Shown: positions 45,224 through 54,554 of the stretch, one piece after another
Layout of the letters: each line of letters begins with the position of its first letter
How positions within the stretch are numbered: the stretch's first letter is position 1
Assembly (NCBI RefSeq): GCF_017811175.1
Contig: NZ_JACWIJ010000002.1
Coordinates: 2,356,001-2,420,000, forward strand
Direction: 5' to 3'
Origin: Melaminivora jejuensis
GTDB taxonomy: Bacteria > Pseudomonadota > Gammaproteobacteria > Burkholderiales > Burkholderiaceae_C
DNA length: 64,000 nucleotides
The notes under the pieces: model-generated
The model's database searches: none
What the model was told of the DNA's origin: nothing
The model's input: the letters and a program-made list of their open reading frames with translations, nothing else
Program-made: the position numbers and the translations under genes

Positions 45224-45652
45224 TCACCTCAAAATGTCGCCATCCACGTAGTACCAGCGCCCGTCCGCCGCGCGCACGAAGCGGCTGCGCTCGTGCAGGC
45301 GCCAGGCGCGGCCGCCTGCACCGCGCTGGCGGTCGACGAATTCGACTTCGGCATGGCCTGGCTGCGCCGTCCAGTGGCCGCGCACCTGCAGGCCCAGCCA
45401 GCGCACACCCGGCTCGAAGTCGATGCGCGCAGGCCGGCGCGAGGCGTGCCAGGTGGCCAGCAGATAGTCGGCCCGCTGGCGCACGAAGGCGCTGTAGCGC
45501 GAGCGCATCAGGCTCTCGGCGTCCGGCGCGGGGGCGGCGTCGAAGTGCTCGACGTAGCGGCCGCAGCACGCGCCCCAGGCCAGCGCCCGGCCTGCCGCGC
45601 CCTGGCGGCCACAGGGGCAGGGCTGGGCGGCTGTGGACGCGGGCGACACCAT
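45224..45652 (-). CDS. YchJ-family (UPF0225) protein
   Basis: A 142-residue protein with the N-terminal cysteine knuckle CPCGRQ...CCGRYV, then LMRSRYSAFVRQRADYLLATWH and an NTF2-like second half ending WYYVDGDI. The SEC-C-like cysteines probably bind zinc. Function unknown. Start codon and the stop of the acyl-CoA dehydrogenase gene share one base (TGATG), so the two are coupled. Confidence 0.88.
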   Translation of the reverse strand: MVSPASTAAQPCPCGRQGAAGRALAWGACCGRYVEHFDAAPAPDAESLMRSRYSAFVRQRADYLLATWHASRRPARIDFEPGVRWLGLQVRGHWTAQPGHAEVEFVDRQRGAGGRAWRLHERSRFVRAADGRWYYVDGDILR

Positions 45653-46782
45653 CAGGCCAGGGCGCGGGCGATGATGATTTTCTGCACGTCGCTGGTGCCC
45701 TCGTAGATCTGGCACACGCGCACGTCGCGGTAGATGCGCTCGACCGGGAAGTCGGCCACCACGCCATAGCCGCCCAGCGTCTGGATGGCGGCGCTGCACA
45801 CGCGCTCGGCCATCTCGCTGGCGAACAGCTTGGCCATGGCGGCCTCCTTCAGGCAGGGCCGGCCCGCGTCGCGCAGGCTGGCGGCGTGCCAGATGAGCTG
45901 GCGCGCCGCCTCGATCTGCGTGGCGCACTCGGCCAGGCGAAAGCCCACCGCCTGGTGCTGGAAGATGGGCTGGCCGAAGGCCTCGCGCTCCTTGGAATAC
46001 TGCAGGGCGAATTCGAAGGCCGCGCGCGCCATGCCCACGCTTTGCGCGGCAATGCCGATGCGCCCGCCCTCCAGCGCCGACAGGGCGATGCGGTAGCCCT
46101 CGCCCTCGGCGCCGATCAGGTTGGCCGCCGGGATGCGGCAGTCGTCGAAGTTGATCTGCGCCGTGTCGCTGCTGTGCTGGCCCAGCTTGTCCTCCAGCCG
46201 CGCAACTTGGTAGCCCGGCGCATCGGTGGGCACCAGGAAGGCGCTCATGCCGCGCTTTCCGGCGGCCTTGTCGGTCACGGCAATCACGATGGCCACCTGG
46301 CCGTTCTTGCCGCTGGTGATGAACTGCTTGACGCCGTTGATGACGTACTCGTTGCCCTCGCGCGCTGCCGTGGTGCGAAGCGCCGAGGCGTCCGAGCCGA
46401 CATGCGGCTCGGTCAGGCAAAACGCCCCCAGCATCTCGCCGCGCGCCAAGGGGCTGAGCCATTGGCGCTTTTGCGCCTCGCTGCCATAGCGCATCAGGAT
46501 GGCGTTGACCGGGCAGTTGGTGACGCTGATCGCCGTGCTGGTGCCGCCGTCGCCGGCAGCGATTTCTTCGAGCACCAGCGCCAGGCTGACGTAGTCCAGG
46601 CCGGCGCCGTCCCACTCCTCGGGCACGCAAATGCCATATGCGCCCAGCTCGGCCAGGCCGCGATGCACATCGTGCGGAAAGGTGTGCTCGCGATCCCACT
46701 GGGCGGCGTGCGGGGCGATGCGCTCCTGCACGAAGGCACGCACGGCGTCGCGGATCATTTCCTGGTCTTGAGTCAGCAGCAT
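45652..46782 (-). CDS. Acyl-CoA dehydrogenase
   Basis: A 376-residue FAD-dependent acyl-CoA dehydrogenase of short/branched-chain type. Signatures: GAFCLTEPHVGSDASAL, FITSGKNG, and the catalytic Glu in QIYEGTSDVQ near residue 362. No isovaleryl-CoA dehydrogenase is present in the liu cluster of this window, but this one is 27 kb away and not obviously that enzyme. Substrate chain length cannot be decided from sequence alone. Confidence 0.92.
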   Translation of the reverse strand: MLLTQDQEMIRDAVRAFVQERIAPHAAQWDREHTFPHDVHRGLAELGAYGICVPEEWDGAGLDYVSLALVLEEIAAGDGGTSTAISVTNCPVNAILMRYGSEAQKRQWLSPLARGEMLGAFCLTEPHVGSDASALRTTAAREGNEYVINGVKQFITSGKNGQVAIVIAVTDKAAGKRGMSAFLVPTDAPGYQVARLEDKLGQHSSDTAQINFDDCRIPAANLIGAEGEGYRIALSALEGGRIGIAAQSVGMARAAFEFALQYSKEREAFGQPIFQHQAVGFRLAECATQIEAARQLIWHAASLRDAGRPCLKEAAMAKLFASEMAERVCSAAIQTLGGYGVVADFPVERIYRDVRVCQIYEGTSDVQKIIIARALA

Positions 46783-46805
46783 GTCTTGGAATGGTTGAAT
46801 ATGAA

Positions 46806-46860
46806 TGAAAAAGGCCTGCAGCCCTTGCCAGTCAAGCGCTGGCAGCTATTGTTATTGTAG
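46806..46860 (-). repeat. Dispersed GATAGCTGCC repeat, copy 9
   Basis: Minus-strand copy between the acyl-CoA dehydrogenase and STAS genes; both these genes read in the same direction, so the element is in the dehydrogenase leader. Confidence 0.82.
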
Positions 46861-46863
46861 CAA

Positions 46864-47196
46864 TCAGAACTGCGCCAGCGCCTCGACGCGGCCCGGCTGC
46901 ACGTTCAGGATGGCCAGAAAGCCGCTGATGTCGAAGACCTCGCGCACGTGCGGCTGCATCCCGAACAGCACCAGCTTTCCGCCCTCGGCCTTGAGGCGCT
47001 TGGCCAGCACCAGCACCACGCGCAGGCCGGCGCTGGAGATGTAGTCCAGCGGCGAAAAGTTCAGCACCAGCTGCCTGGCCCCGCCATCGACCAGGCCCAG
47101 GATGTCAGCTTCCACACTGGCTGCATTGGCGCTGTTGAGCTGGCCCTGCAGGGTGACGATGTGGGCGCTGGGGGTGGCTTCCGTGGCGATGGACAT
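46864..47196 (-). CDS. STAS-domain protein (anti-sigma factor antagonist-like)
   Basis: A 110-residue single STAS domain. The fold is clear: beta strand HIVTLQGQLN, LVLNFSPLDYISSAGLRVVL and KLVLFGMQ. Ser54-Ser55 in DYISSAGL occupy the position of the serine phosphorylated by RsbW/SpoIIAB kinases. It is divergent from a permease that carries an RsbW-like domain, and an intact RsbW-like ATPase gene lies beyond. STAS proteins switch partners on phosphorylation; the likely partners are therefore encoded next door. The start has no strong ribosome site. Confidence 0.9.
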   Translation of the reverse strand: MSIATEATPSAHIVTLQGQLNSANAASVEADILGLVDGGARQLVLNFSPLDYISSAGLRVVLVLAKRLKAEGGKLVLFGMQPHVREVFDISGFLAILNVQPGRVEALAQF

Positions 47197-47294
47197 GGCA
47201 AAAATTCTCTGGAACGTTGGAAAGAGGCTGTCGCAGAATGCGGGCGCCGCGATGATATAGCGCGGCATTTTTTTGCCATACGAAGTTTTTGCCC

Positions 47295-49052
47295 ATGCCC
47301 TTTGCCGCCCTGCGCCTGCCTGCCCTGCCGCCCCGCCGGCGCCCGCCCGACCTGGTCTATGCCGCCGGCGAACGTCCGCCCGCCGGCGCGCTGGCGCTGC
47401 TGGCGGCACAGCACGCGGGCACGGCCATGGCCTTCATCGCCTACGTGCTGGTGGCCGCCAAGATGGCCGGGCTGGATCGCACAGGCACGCAGACCATGGT
47501 CGCCATGACGCTGCTGGGCATGGCGCTGTGTACCGCCCTGCAGGCCTGGGGCGGGCGCTGGGGCTCGGGCGCGCTGCTGATCCACATGCCCGACCCGTTC
47601 ATGATCACCTTTGCCGCCGCCTTGATCACCGCCCACGGCCCGGGCGGTCTGGCCGGTGCGGCGCTGGTGCATGGCATCACCGCCCTGGTACTGGCGCCGC
47701 TGGTGCGCCACCTGCGCCCGGTGTTCCCGCCCACGGTGGTCGGTGTGGTCATCTGCATGGGCGGCATTGCGCTGGTGCCGGGTTCGGCGAGCAGCATCAT
47801 GGGCGTGACCGGCGCGCAGCCGATCATCGATGGCGCCAGCGCCCTGATGGGCGGCGCCACCATGGCCTGTATCGTGGTGCTGTCCATCTGGGGCGGGCGG
47901 CTGCGCCTGCTGGCGCTGCTGGGCGCCATTGCCCTGGGCGTGGCGCTGGCGGCGCTGCTGGGGCGCATCGAGGGCACCGAGGCGCTGGCCGGTGTACCGC
48001 TGGTGGACTTGCCGCGCGTGGCCACGCCGGTGTTTGCGCTCGACGCCGGGCTGCTGGTGGCGGTGGCGCTGGTGGCGGTGCTCACGCAGCTCGACACCCT
48101 GGGCAGCGTGACCATGATGGACAAGATGGACGACGCCGACTGGAAGCGCGCCAACATGCAGATGGTCGCCGGCGGCATCAAGGCCAACGGCGTGGGCGAC
48201 ATCGCCGCCGGCCTGCTGGGCGGCTTTCCAACCTGCACCTGCTCGGCCAACATCGCGCTGGCCTATGCCACGCGCTCGACGGCGCGCGTCATCGGCCTGG
48301 GCGCGGCGGCCCTGCTGGCGCTGGTGGCCTTCCTGCCGCAGCTGACCCTGGCGCTGACCTTGATCCCCGAGCCGGTGCTGGGCGCGGTCGGCCTGTACGC
48401 GGCGGCCTTTTTGATCGTCTCGGGCATGGAGCTGGTGGTCTCGCGCGCGCTGGACAACCGGGCCATTTTTGCCGTCGGCCTGTCGCTGGCCGCCGGCGTG
48501 GCGCTGATGGAGCGCCCGCAGCTGGCGCAGCAGCTGCCCGAGGGCCTGCGCTTCCTGCTGGGCAACCCCTTCGTGGTCACGGGCATCCTGGTCATCGCGC
48601 TGAACCTGCTGTTTCGCCTGGGCACGGCGCAGCGCGCCACGCAGGCGCTGGACGCGGCCAGCCCGGCGCTGCACGCCGACATCACCAACTTCGTCGAGTC
48701 GCGCGGCGCCGCCTGGGGTGCGCGGCGCAGCGCCGTGCAGCGCGCCGCCCTGGCCGCGCTGGAGGCCGCCGAGGCCATCGCCGCTGCCGGCGAGGGCCGC
48801 CGGGTGACCGGCATCCGGGGCAGCTTCGACGAGTTCAACCTGGATCTGGAACTGCTGCACAGCGGCGTGCCACTACCGCTGGCAGCCAGCGCCACACCAC
48901 GCGTCGATGCGGCGCTGCTGGACGCCGACGACGCCGCGCTGGACGATGCGCTGGCCGCCCTGTCGGGCCGGCTGCTGCGCCACCTGGCCGACCGCGTCAG
49001 CAGCGGCGCGGCAGGCGATCAGGCCTGGCTGCGGCTGCACTTCGAGCACTGA
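47295..49052 (+). CDS. SLC23/NCS2 nucleobase permease fused to a degenerate RsbW-like domain
   Basis: A 585-residue protein. Residues about 35-435 form a 14-helix nucleobase:cation symporter-2 (UraA/UapA class); TQLDTLGSVTMMDKMDD and GGFPTCTCSANIALAYATR correspond to helix 8 and 10 substrate regions. Residues about 445-585 follow the order of an HATPase_c_2 domain (NFVESRGAAWG, AALAALEAAEAIA, SFDEFNLDLELLHSGVPLPL, LSGRLLRHLADRV), but the N-box Asn, G1 Asp and G2 glycines are missing, so it should not bind ATP. Start set at MPFAALRLP. A STAS gene is divergent and an intact RsbW-like gene follows by 76 bases. Transport control by partner switching is inferred. Confidence 0.85.
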   Translation: MPFAALRLPALPPRRRPPDLVYAAGERPPAGALALLAAQHAGTAMAFIAYVLVAAKMAGLDRTGTQTMVAMTLLGMALCTALQAWGGRWGSGALLIHMPDPFMITFAAALITAHGPGGLAGAALVHGITALVLAPLVRHLRPVFPPTVVGVVICMGGIALVPGSASSIMGVTGAQPIIDGASALMGGATMACIVVLSIWGGRLRLLALLGAIALGVALAALLGRIEGTEALAGVPLVDLPRVATPVFALDAGLLVAVALVAVLTQLDTLGSVTMMDKMDDADWKRANMQMVAGGIKANGVGDIAAGLLGGFPTCTCSANIALAYATRSTARVIGLGAAALLALVAFLPQLTLALTLIPEPVLGAVGLYAAAFLIVSGMELVVSRALDNRAIFAVGLSLAAGVALMERPQLAQQLPEGLRFLLGNPFVVTGILVIALNLLFRLGTAQRATQALDAASPALHADITNFVESRGAAWGARRSAVQRAALAALEAAEAIAAAGEGRRVTGIRGSFDEFNLDLELLHSGVPLPLAASATPRVDAALLDADDAALDDALAALSGRLLRHLADRVSSGAAGDQAWLRLHFEH

Positions 49053-49128
49053 GAGCGCGTCCTTGCACATGCCCTGACGCGCCGGCCCTTCCGATCCACC
49101 GCAGCCATCCTCAGCAAGGCCCAGCACC

Positions 49129-49608
49129 ATGTCCATTCCATCCGCCGAGCCCGCGCCCGCCAACGCAACCGACTGGCCCGTGTGGCAGCAGCCGCCGCAG
49201 CGCCTGGCGGCAGGCGCCGGCCTGGCGGGCGTGGCGCAGGCCCTGGCCTGGCTGGAGGCACTGGGCGAGCAGCAGGGCTGGCCGGCGCGCACCCTGTTCG
49301 CCCTGACGCTGTGCGCCGACGAGGCCCTGACCAACATCGCCAGCCACGGACGCACCCCGCAAGGCGGCGCCGCGCAGATCTGGCTGGCCTGCGGCCCCAC
49401 GCCGCACGCGCTGGCGCTGTGCATCGAGGACGACGGCGCGCCCTTCGACCCGACGGCGCAGGACTCGCCGCAACTGGCCGCCTCGCTGGAGCAGGCCGAG
49501 ATCGGCGGCCACGGCCTGCGCCTGATGCGCCACTACCTGCGCCGCCTGCTGTACCGGCGCGCTGCCGGGCGCAACGTGCTGCTGCTGGAGCTGGCGCCGG
49601 ATTCATAG
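49129..49608 (+). CDS. RsbW-like ATP-binding protein (HATPase_c_2 serine kinase type)
   Basis: A 159-residue GHKL ATPase domain protein of the anti-sigma factor/serine kinase kind. N box LCADEALTNIASHG, G1 box IEDDGAPFDPTA and G2 box IGGHGLRLMRH are intact, so ATP binding is expected. Its likely substrate is the STAS protein at 46864-47196. No sigma factor or PP2C phosphatase gene is adjacent. It lies downstream of the NCS2 fusion, probably in the same transcript. Confidence 0.88.
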   Translation: MSIPSAEPAPANATDWPVWQQPPQRLAAGAGLAGVAQALAWLEALGEQQGWPARTLFALTLCADEALTNIASHGRTPQGGAAQIWLACGPTPHALALCIEDDGAPFDPTAQDSPQLAASLEQAEIGGHGLRLMRHYLRRLLYRRAAGRNVLLLELAPDS

Positions 49609-49609
49609 C

Positions 49610-49662
49610 CAAATCAGCCGCAAACCCTTTGCTGGCAAGCGCTGGCAGCTATTGATTTGGTA
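49610..49662 (-). repeat. Dispersed GATAGCTGCC repeat, copy 10
   Basis: Near-consensus minus-strand copy at the end of the RsbW-like gene, overlapping the last codons of the convergent lipase-like gene. Confidence 0.88.
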
Positions 49663-50665
49663 TTGCCGCTGGGGGCGGGCTGCTGCCTGCTCCCTCCCCC
49701 TCTGGGGGAGGGCTGGGGTGGGGGCCGCCCCGCTGCTCCAGCAAGGCCAGCACCGCCGTCATGATGCGCGGCGCAAAGGCCAGCTCGACATGGCCGGCGC
49801 CGGCCAGCACCTGCTCGCGCGCACCAGCCAGGCGGGCAGCACTGTCGGGATAGACCACGTTGTCCATGTCCGAGCGCCAGCACTCGAACAGCCGGGCGCG
49901 CCCAGGCGGCTCGTCGCGCGCCAGCTGGCGTAGCCAGGCGCTGTCCAGGCGCATCTGCCGGCCATTGGCGCTGCGCGCGTGACGCGCCGGCCAGGTGCCG
50001 CCGTGCGGCGTGCCGATGGTGACCACGCGCTGCACGCGCGCTTGGGCCTCCGGCACGGCGCGCAGCCAGGCACGCACCGCCAGCCCGCCCATGCTGTGCG
50101 CCAGCACCAGCGGCGCCTGCCCGGTGGCCGCCTGCAGCCGTTGTACGGCGGCCTCGATCTGCGGCGCGTAGTCGTCGATGGAGGCAAACGGCGGCTCCAG
50201 CGTCAGCGCGATGCACGGATGGCCATGTGCGCGCAGCCGCCGCAGCCACGGCAGCCAGAAACCCCGGTTGCACAGAAAGCCATGCACCAGCACCACGCCG
50301 CGCGCCGTGGGCTGGGCAGCGACCGCTGCGGCTGCAGCTGCCGGCGCTTCGGGCAGCCAGTCCGGCTCGGCCTGGGCGGCAAACGGCTGCCACCAGCCAA
50401 AGACCAGCGCCGCCCAGCGCGACTCGGCCCACCAGCCGCGCAGCAGCGCCGCCGGGGCAATGCGCGGCTCGCCGGCACGCGCGCGCACAGCGGCCATCAA
50501 CAGGAACTGCGGCAGCATCAGCAGGCGCGAGGCCAGCGGCACCAGCACCAGGCCCGCCGCCGCCCACCAGGGCGAGTGGGGCCACGCCAACCAGGCCCAC
50601 AGCGCGATCAGCAGCCAGTGCAGCGCCACCAGCCAGCGCTGCCATTGCGCGTTGCCCACCTGCAT
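49649..50665 (-). CDS. Membrane-anchored alpha/beta hydrolase (lipase-like)
   Basis: A 338-residue hydrolase with two N-terminal hydrophobic segments (about 10-30 and 35-60) and a lipase domain: oxyanion region VVLVHGFLCNRGFW, nucleophile Ser in LVLAHSMGGLAVR, TIGTPHGGTW, and a His in GAGHVELAF. An AGGAGG ribosome site sets the start at 50665. The last 25 residues (PHPSPPPEGEG onward) are encoded by a CTCTCCC-type palindrome and repeat copy 10, so they are an acquired tail. Probable esterase or triacylglycerol lipase. Confidence 0.87.
   Translation of the reverse strand: MQVGNAQWQRWLVALHWLLIALWAWLAWPHSPWWAAAGLVLVPLASRLLMLPQFLLMAAVRARAGEPRIAPAALLRGWWAESRWAALVFGWWQPFAAQAEPDWLPEAPAAAAAAVAAQPTARGVVLVHGFLCNRGFWLPWLRRLRAHGHPCIALTLEPPFASIDDYAPQIEAAVQRLQAATGQAPLVLAHSMGGLAVRAWLRAVPEAQARVQRVVTIGTPHGGTWPARHARSANGRQMRLDSAWLRQLARDEPPGRARLFECWRSDMDNVVYPDSAARLAGAREQVLAGAGHVELAFAPRIMTAVLALLEQRGGPHPSPPPEGEGAGSSPPPAAIPNQ
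49692..49712. repeat. CCCTCCCCC palindrome within the lipase gene end
   Basis: A 9-bp perfect stem with a TCT loop (49692-49700 with 49704-49712), followed by CTGGGGTGGGG as in the copies near 13956. It encodes part of the Pro/Gly-rich tail of the hydrolase. Confidence 0.7.
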
Positions 50666-50799
50666 GTCCACCTCCTGCCGCTGTCGCCGGACGCACAGCC
50701 GCGCCCGGCCTGTTGTCCCGTAATCGGGCACCATACAGCGCCAGCGCCGCCCCTTGGCGGCGGCACGTTTTCATCACCTGATTTTTCCGATACCGAGAC

Positions 50800-51728
50800 A
50801 TGTCCCCTGACTCCCTGCCCCTCCCCCCGGCATCAGCGTGCTTGAGCGCGGCTGGCTGTCGGCCAACAACATCGTGTTCCAGGGCGGCGCCGGCGGCGCG
50901 GCGCTGGTGGACAGCGGCTACTGCACGCACAGCGCGCAAACCGTGGCGCTGGTCGAGGCGCAGCTGGCCGGCCAGCCCCTGGTGCGACTGCTCAACACCC
51001 ACCTGCACAGCGACCACTGCGGCGGCAATGCTGCACTGCAGCAGCGCTGGCCGCAGGTGCAGACACTGATCCCACCCGGGCACTTCCAGCAGGTGCGCGC
51101 CTGGGATGCGCACGAGCTGAGCTACGAACCCACCGGCCAAGAGTGCCCGCAGTTTCGCGCCGATGGCGTGCTGCAGCCGGGCAGCGAGATCGAGCTGGCC
51201 GGGCGCGCCTGGCAGATCCACGCCGCGCCGGGGCACGACCCGCACGCCGTGCTGCTGTTCGAGCCTGATGCGCGCGTGCTGATCTCGGGCGATGCGCTGT
51301 GGGAAAACGGCTTTGGCGTCATCTTCCCGGAGCTGGGCGGCGCCAGCGGTTTTGCCGAGGCGGCGGACACGCTGGACATCATCGAGCAACTGGCCCCGCG
51401 CATCGTCATCCCCGGCCACGGCAGCGTGTTCGGCGACGTGCCGGCGGCGCTGGCGCGTGCGCGCCAGCGCCTGGCGGTGTTTCGCGCCCAGCCGCTCAAG
51501 CACGCGCGCTACGCCGCCAAGGTGCTGCTGAAGTACAAGCTGCTGGAGTGGCAGCGCGTGAGCGAGGCCGACTCGCGCGCCTGGCTGCTGGCCACGCCGC
51601 ACTTTCGGGCGCTGCACGCACAGTTCTTTGCCGAGCACGACATCCATGCCTGGCACGACGCCTTGGTGCACGAGCTGGAGGCCAGCGGCGCACTGCGCCG
51701 CGAGGGCGACACGCTGGTCAACGTGTGA
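50800..51728 (+). CDS. MBL-fold metallo-hydrolase with apparent N-terminal frameshift
   Basis: A metallo-beta-lactamase-fold hydrolase of about 309 residues. The zinc motif THLHSDHCGGN, APGHDPHAV, ISGDALWENG and VIPGHGSVFGD are complete. The uninterrupted frame begins only at a GTG (50838) in VLERGWLSANN. With one more C in the run at about 50823-50828, the ATG at 50800 gives MSPDSLPLPPGISVLERGW, which looks like a proper family start. The span is 3n+2, fitting a one-base deletion. Substrate unknown. Confidence 0.82.
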
Positions 51729-51747
51729 GCGCCCGGCACTATCGATT

Positions 51748-51805
51748 GCTTCTTTTTTGATAGCTGAAAGCGCTTGACTATCAAGGGTTTGTGGCTGATT
51801 TGGCT
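51748..51805 (+). repeat. Dispersed GATAGCTGCC repeat, copy 11
   Basis: Plus-strand copy in the 313-base gap before the siderophore receptor gene. The rest of that gap holds an A/T-richer promoter region with a Fur-type site (51951-51975) and nothing else recognisable. Confidence 0.82.
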
Positions 51806-51950
51806 TGAAATCCACTGGCCGCACGACCGGGCCGGGCGCGTTTGTGCCATCCGGCATGGCTGGCTCTTGCCCCGTTGCAACAGGGCAACAGCAACGGCAC
51901 TGAAAGCAGATGCAATGGGCAAAAAATCGATATTTCCGTGAATGCTTACG

Positions 51951-51975
51951 CAAACGAGATTGATTCTCAACAATA
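51951..51975. promoter_or_regulatory. Fur-box-like operator before the siderophore receptor
   Basis: Read on the minus strand the site GAGAATCAATCTCGTTT differs at two positions from GAGAATCATTCTCATTT, a typical proteobacterial Fur site. It lies about 70-90 bases before the receptor start, where it would cover the promoter. Confidence 0.75.
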
Positions 51976-52041
51976 ATTGAGGCGATTTCCTTCGTATCGT
52001 TCACCTTTTTTGCCAACTTTTACAGGAAGCCCTGCAGCGCC

Positions 52042-54356
52042 ATGTCCCGTCCTGCATCAAGAAACCCCGATCCCTGCGCTTTCTCCAATCCACCGGCATG
52101 GCCGCTGCCGCGCTGCTGCCGCTGTCGGCCCTGGCCCAGCAGCAGGGCGCCCCGGCAGCCTCCGCCACCCTGCCCACGGTGACGGTGCAGGAGCAAAAGA
52201 TCGACCCCAATCCCAACGCTGAAGTCGGCGCGCCCTACAAGGCCAAGACCTCGGCGGACACGCGCCACACGCGCCCGCTGGCCGAGACGCCGCAGACCAT
52301 CCAGGTCATCACCGGCGCGGCCATCCTGGACGCCGGCCAGAGCGACCTCAAGAGCATCCTGTCGGCCCAGCCCGGCATCACCCTGGGCACGGGCGAGAAC
52401 GGCAACGCCTTTGGCGACCGCTACATCATCCGTGGCCAGGAGGCGCGCTCGGACGTGTTCGTGGACGGTCTGCGCGACACCGGCATGACCACGCGCGAGA
52501 GCTTTGCCGTCGAGCAGCTCGAAATCACCAAAGGCCCCAACTCCAGCTTTGCCGGGCGCGGCTCGGCTGGCGGCGCCATCAACGCCATCACCAAGCAGGC
52601 CACCACCGACTACAGCTTCACCCGCGCCTCCGTCGGCCTGGGCACGGACAAGCACCACCGCCTGACGCTGGACATGAACCACAAGTTCTCCGACAGCTTT
52701 GCGCTGCGCGCCAATGCGCTCACGGCGGGCGAGGACGTGCCCGATCGCAGCCCGTCGCAGCGCCGGCGCGACGGCCTGGCGCTGTCGGGCCTGTGGAATG
52801 CCAACGAAGACCTGTCGGTCGTCCTGGACTACTACGGCCTGCGCGCCAAGGACAAGCGCCCCGACCTGGGCCACTACCTGATCGGCACGCCCCCAAACCG
52901 CCGCCCGGCCACGAACGTGCCCATGTACGCGCAGGACAACGACTTCGCGCAGTCCGACGTGGACACGGTGACGGCGCGCGTCAACTACCGCTTCGCGCCC
53001 AACGTCAGGCTCACCAGCCTGACGCGCTACGGCCAGTCCGACAACAGCTACGCCAACCACGGCGCCTCGTTCAACGCCACCGCCAACAGCGCCGTCATCG
53101 ACGGCGGCCACCGGGGCTGGCAGGAAGTCAAGTATTTCGCCCACCAGGACAACCTGCGCTGGGACGCGGAGATCGGCGGCCTCAAGCATGAATTCATCTT
53201 CGGCTTCGAGTACACCAACCACCGCGTCAAGTCCGGCGGCTACGGCGTGAACACCGCCGGCGCCTTCAACTGCATCACCAACGCCACGGCCACGGCCAAC
53301 AACGGCTTTTGCATGACCGATGCGGCCGGCAACCTGCTGCCCAACCTGGGCAGCCTGACGGGGCGCTCCTACACGCGCACCGGCATGGCGCGCGACTGGC
53401 ATGTCAAGGCCCTGGCCCTGTCGGCCATGGACACGGTGGACTTGACAGACCAGTGGACGGTGTTCGCCGGCCTGCGCGCCGACCACACCAAGCTGAGCCT
53501 GGCCACCTACACCGCCGCCACCGGCGTGCAGTCCGCCGACTACGGCTACAGCGACACGCTGCTCAACGGCCACCTGGGCGTGAGCTACAAGGTCAACCCC
53601 TTCGGCATGGTCTATGCCAGCTACGGCAGTGCGCAGGACATCAACGGCGGCGAGTCCGATGTGGGCACCAGCGCCGGCTACGGCGGCCTGGTGGTGGACA
53701 CCAACGGCAGCGCCAGCGCCAAGCCCGAGCTGTCGCGCAACTTCGAGATCGGCACCAAGTGGAACCTGCTGGACGACAAGCTGCTGTTCACCGCTGCCGC
53801 CTTCCGCACGGTCAAGAAGGACGTGATGGAGGCCGCGCCCAGCGGCACCGGCTATGACTCCGCAGGCATGTTCAACACCGGCAAGAACCGCGTGCAGGGC
53901 ATCGAGTTCGGCCTGGCCGGCAACCTGACGCCGCAGCTGGAGGTGCAGGGCGGCCTGGCCTTCATGAAGTCCAAGGTGCTCAAGTCGGTGTCGGCGGCCA
54001 ACCTGGGCAACCCGCTGTCCAACTTTGCCGACCGCTCGGCCATGCTGCAGGGCAAGTACCAGTTCACGCGCAACTTCGGCCTGGGCGCGGTGGCGCGCTA
54101 CGAAAGCGGCAAGTGCGGCGGCCAGCCCGACACCGGCGCCAGCTTCAACGCCAATGGCTACTGCTCGCAGCCCATCCCCAGCTTCACCGTCTATGACCTG
54201 TTTGCCACCTACCGCATCAACAAGAGCGCCGACCTGCGCCTGAACGTGCTGAATGTGACCAACAAGGACTATTTCACGGCGGTCTATCGCTCGGGCGCCT
54301 TCCTCTACAAGGGCGATGCCCGTGCCGTGCGCCTGACGCTGAACCTGGACTTCTGA
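52042..54356 (+). CDS. TonB-dependent siderophore receptor with apparent N-terminal frameshift
   Basis: A ferric-siderophore outer-membrane receptor of about 771 residues (Fiu/PiuA-like). Plug motifs LAETPQTIQVIT, GQEARSDVFVDGLRD and GRGSAGGAINAITK are followed by a 22-strand barrel with a C-terminal Phe. The open frame starts inside the signal peptide (52098); adding one C to CCCC at 52065-52068 extends it to ATG 52042 and gives MSRPASRNPRSLRFLQSTG before the hydrophobic core. A Fur-like site upstream implies iron repression. The oxidase and PiuC genes follow in the same direction. Confidence 0.87.
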
Positions 54357-54374
54357 GGCGCCCCCACTGCCCTT

Positions 54375-54398
54375 TCAAGGTGTTGCGGCGCATCAGCC
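54375..54398 (+). repeat. 24-base segment shared with the region after pqqU
   Basis: TCAAGG-TGTTGCGGCGCATCAGCC resembles 23618-23641 at 20 of 24 positions. Both stand within 50 bases after the stop codon of a TonB-dependent receptor gene. Meaning unknown. Confidence 0.5.
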
Positions 54399-54496
54399 TT
54401 CGATGCGCCGCCAGGCGCACAACGCACGCGCAACGCACGACTGCCGCCAGCGCAGGGCGCAAGCCCTTGCAAGGGATCTTGCTGAAGCTGCCGAGT

Positions 54497-54554
54497 TTTA
54501 TGGTCAAAACAGGCTCTAAGCCAATGCCAGCAAGCGCTGGCAGCTATCAAAAAT
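54497..54554 (-). repeat. Dispersed GATAGCTGCC repeat, copy 12
   Basis: Minus-strand copy whose end touches the start codon of the alpha-hydroxyacid oxidase gene, leaving no normal ribosome site there. Confidence 0.87.
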
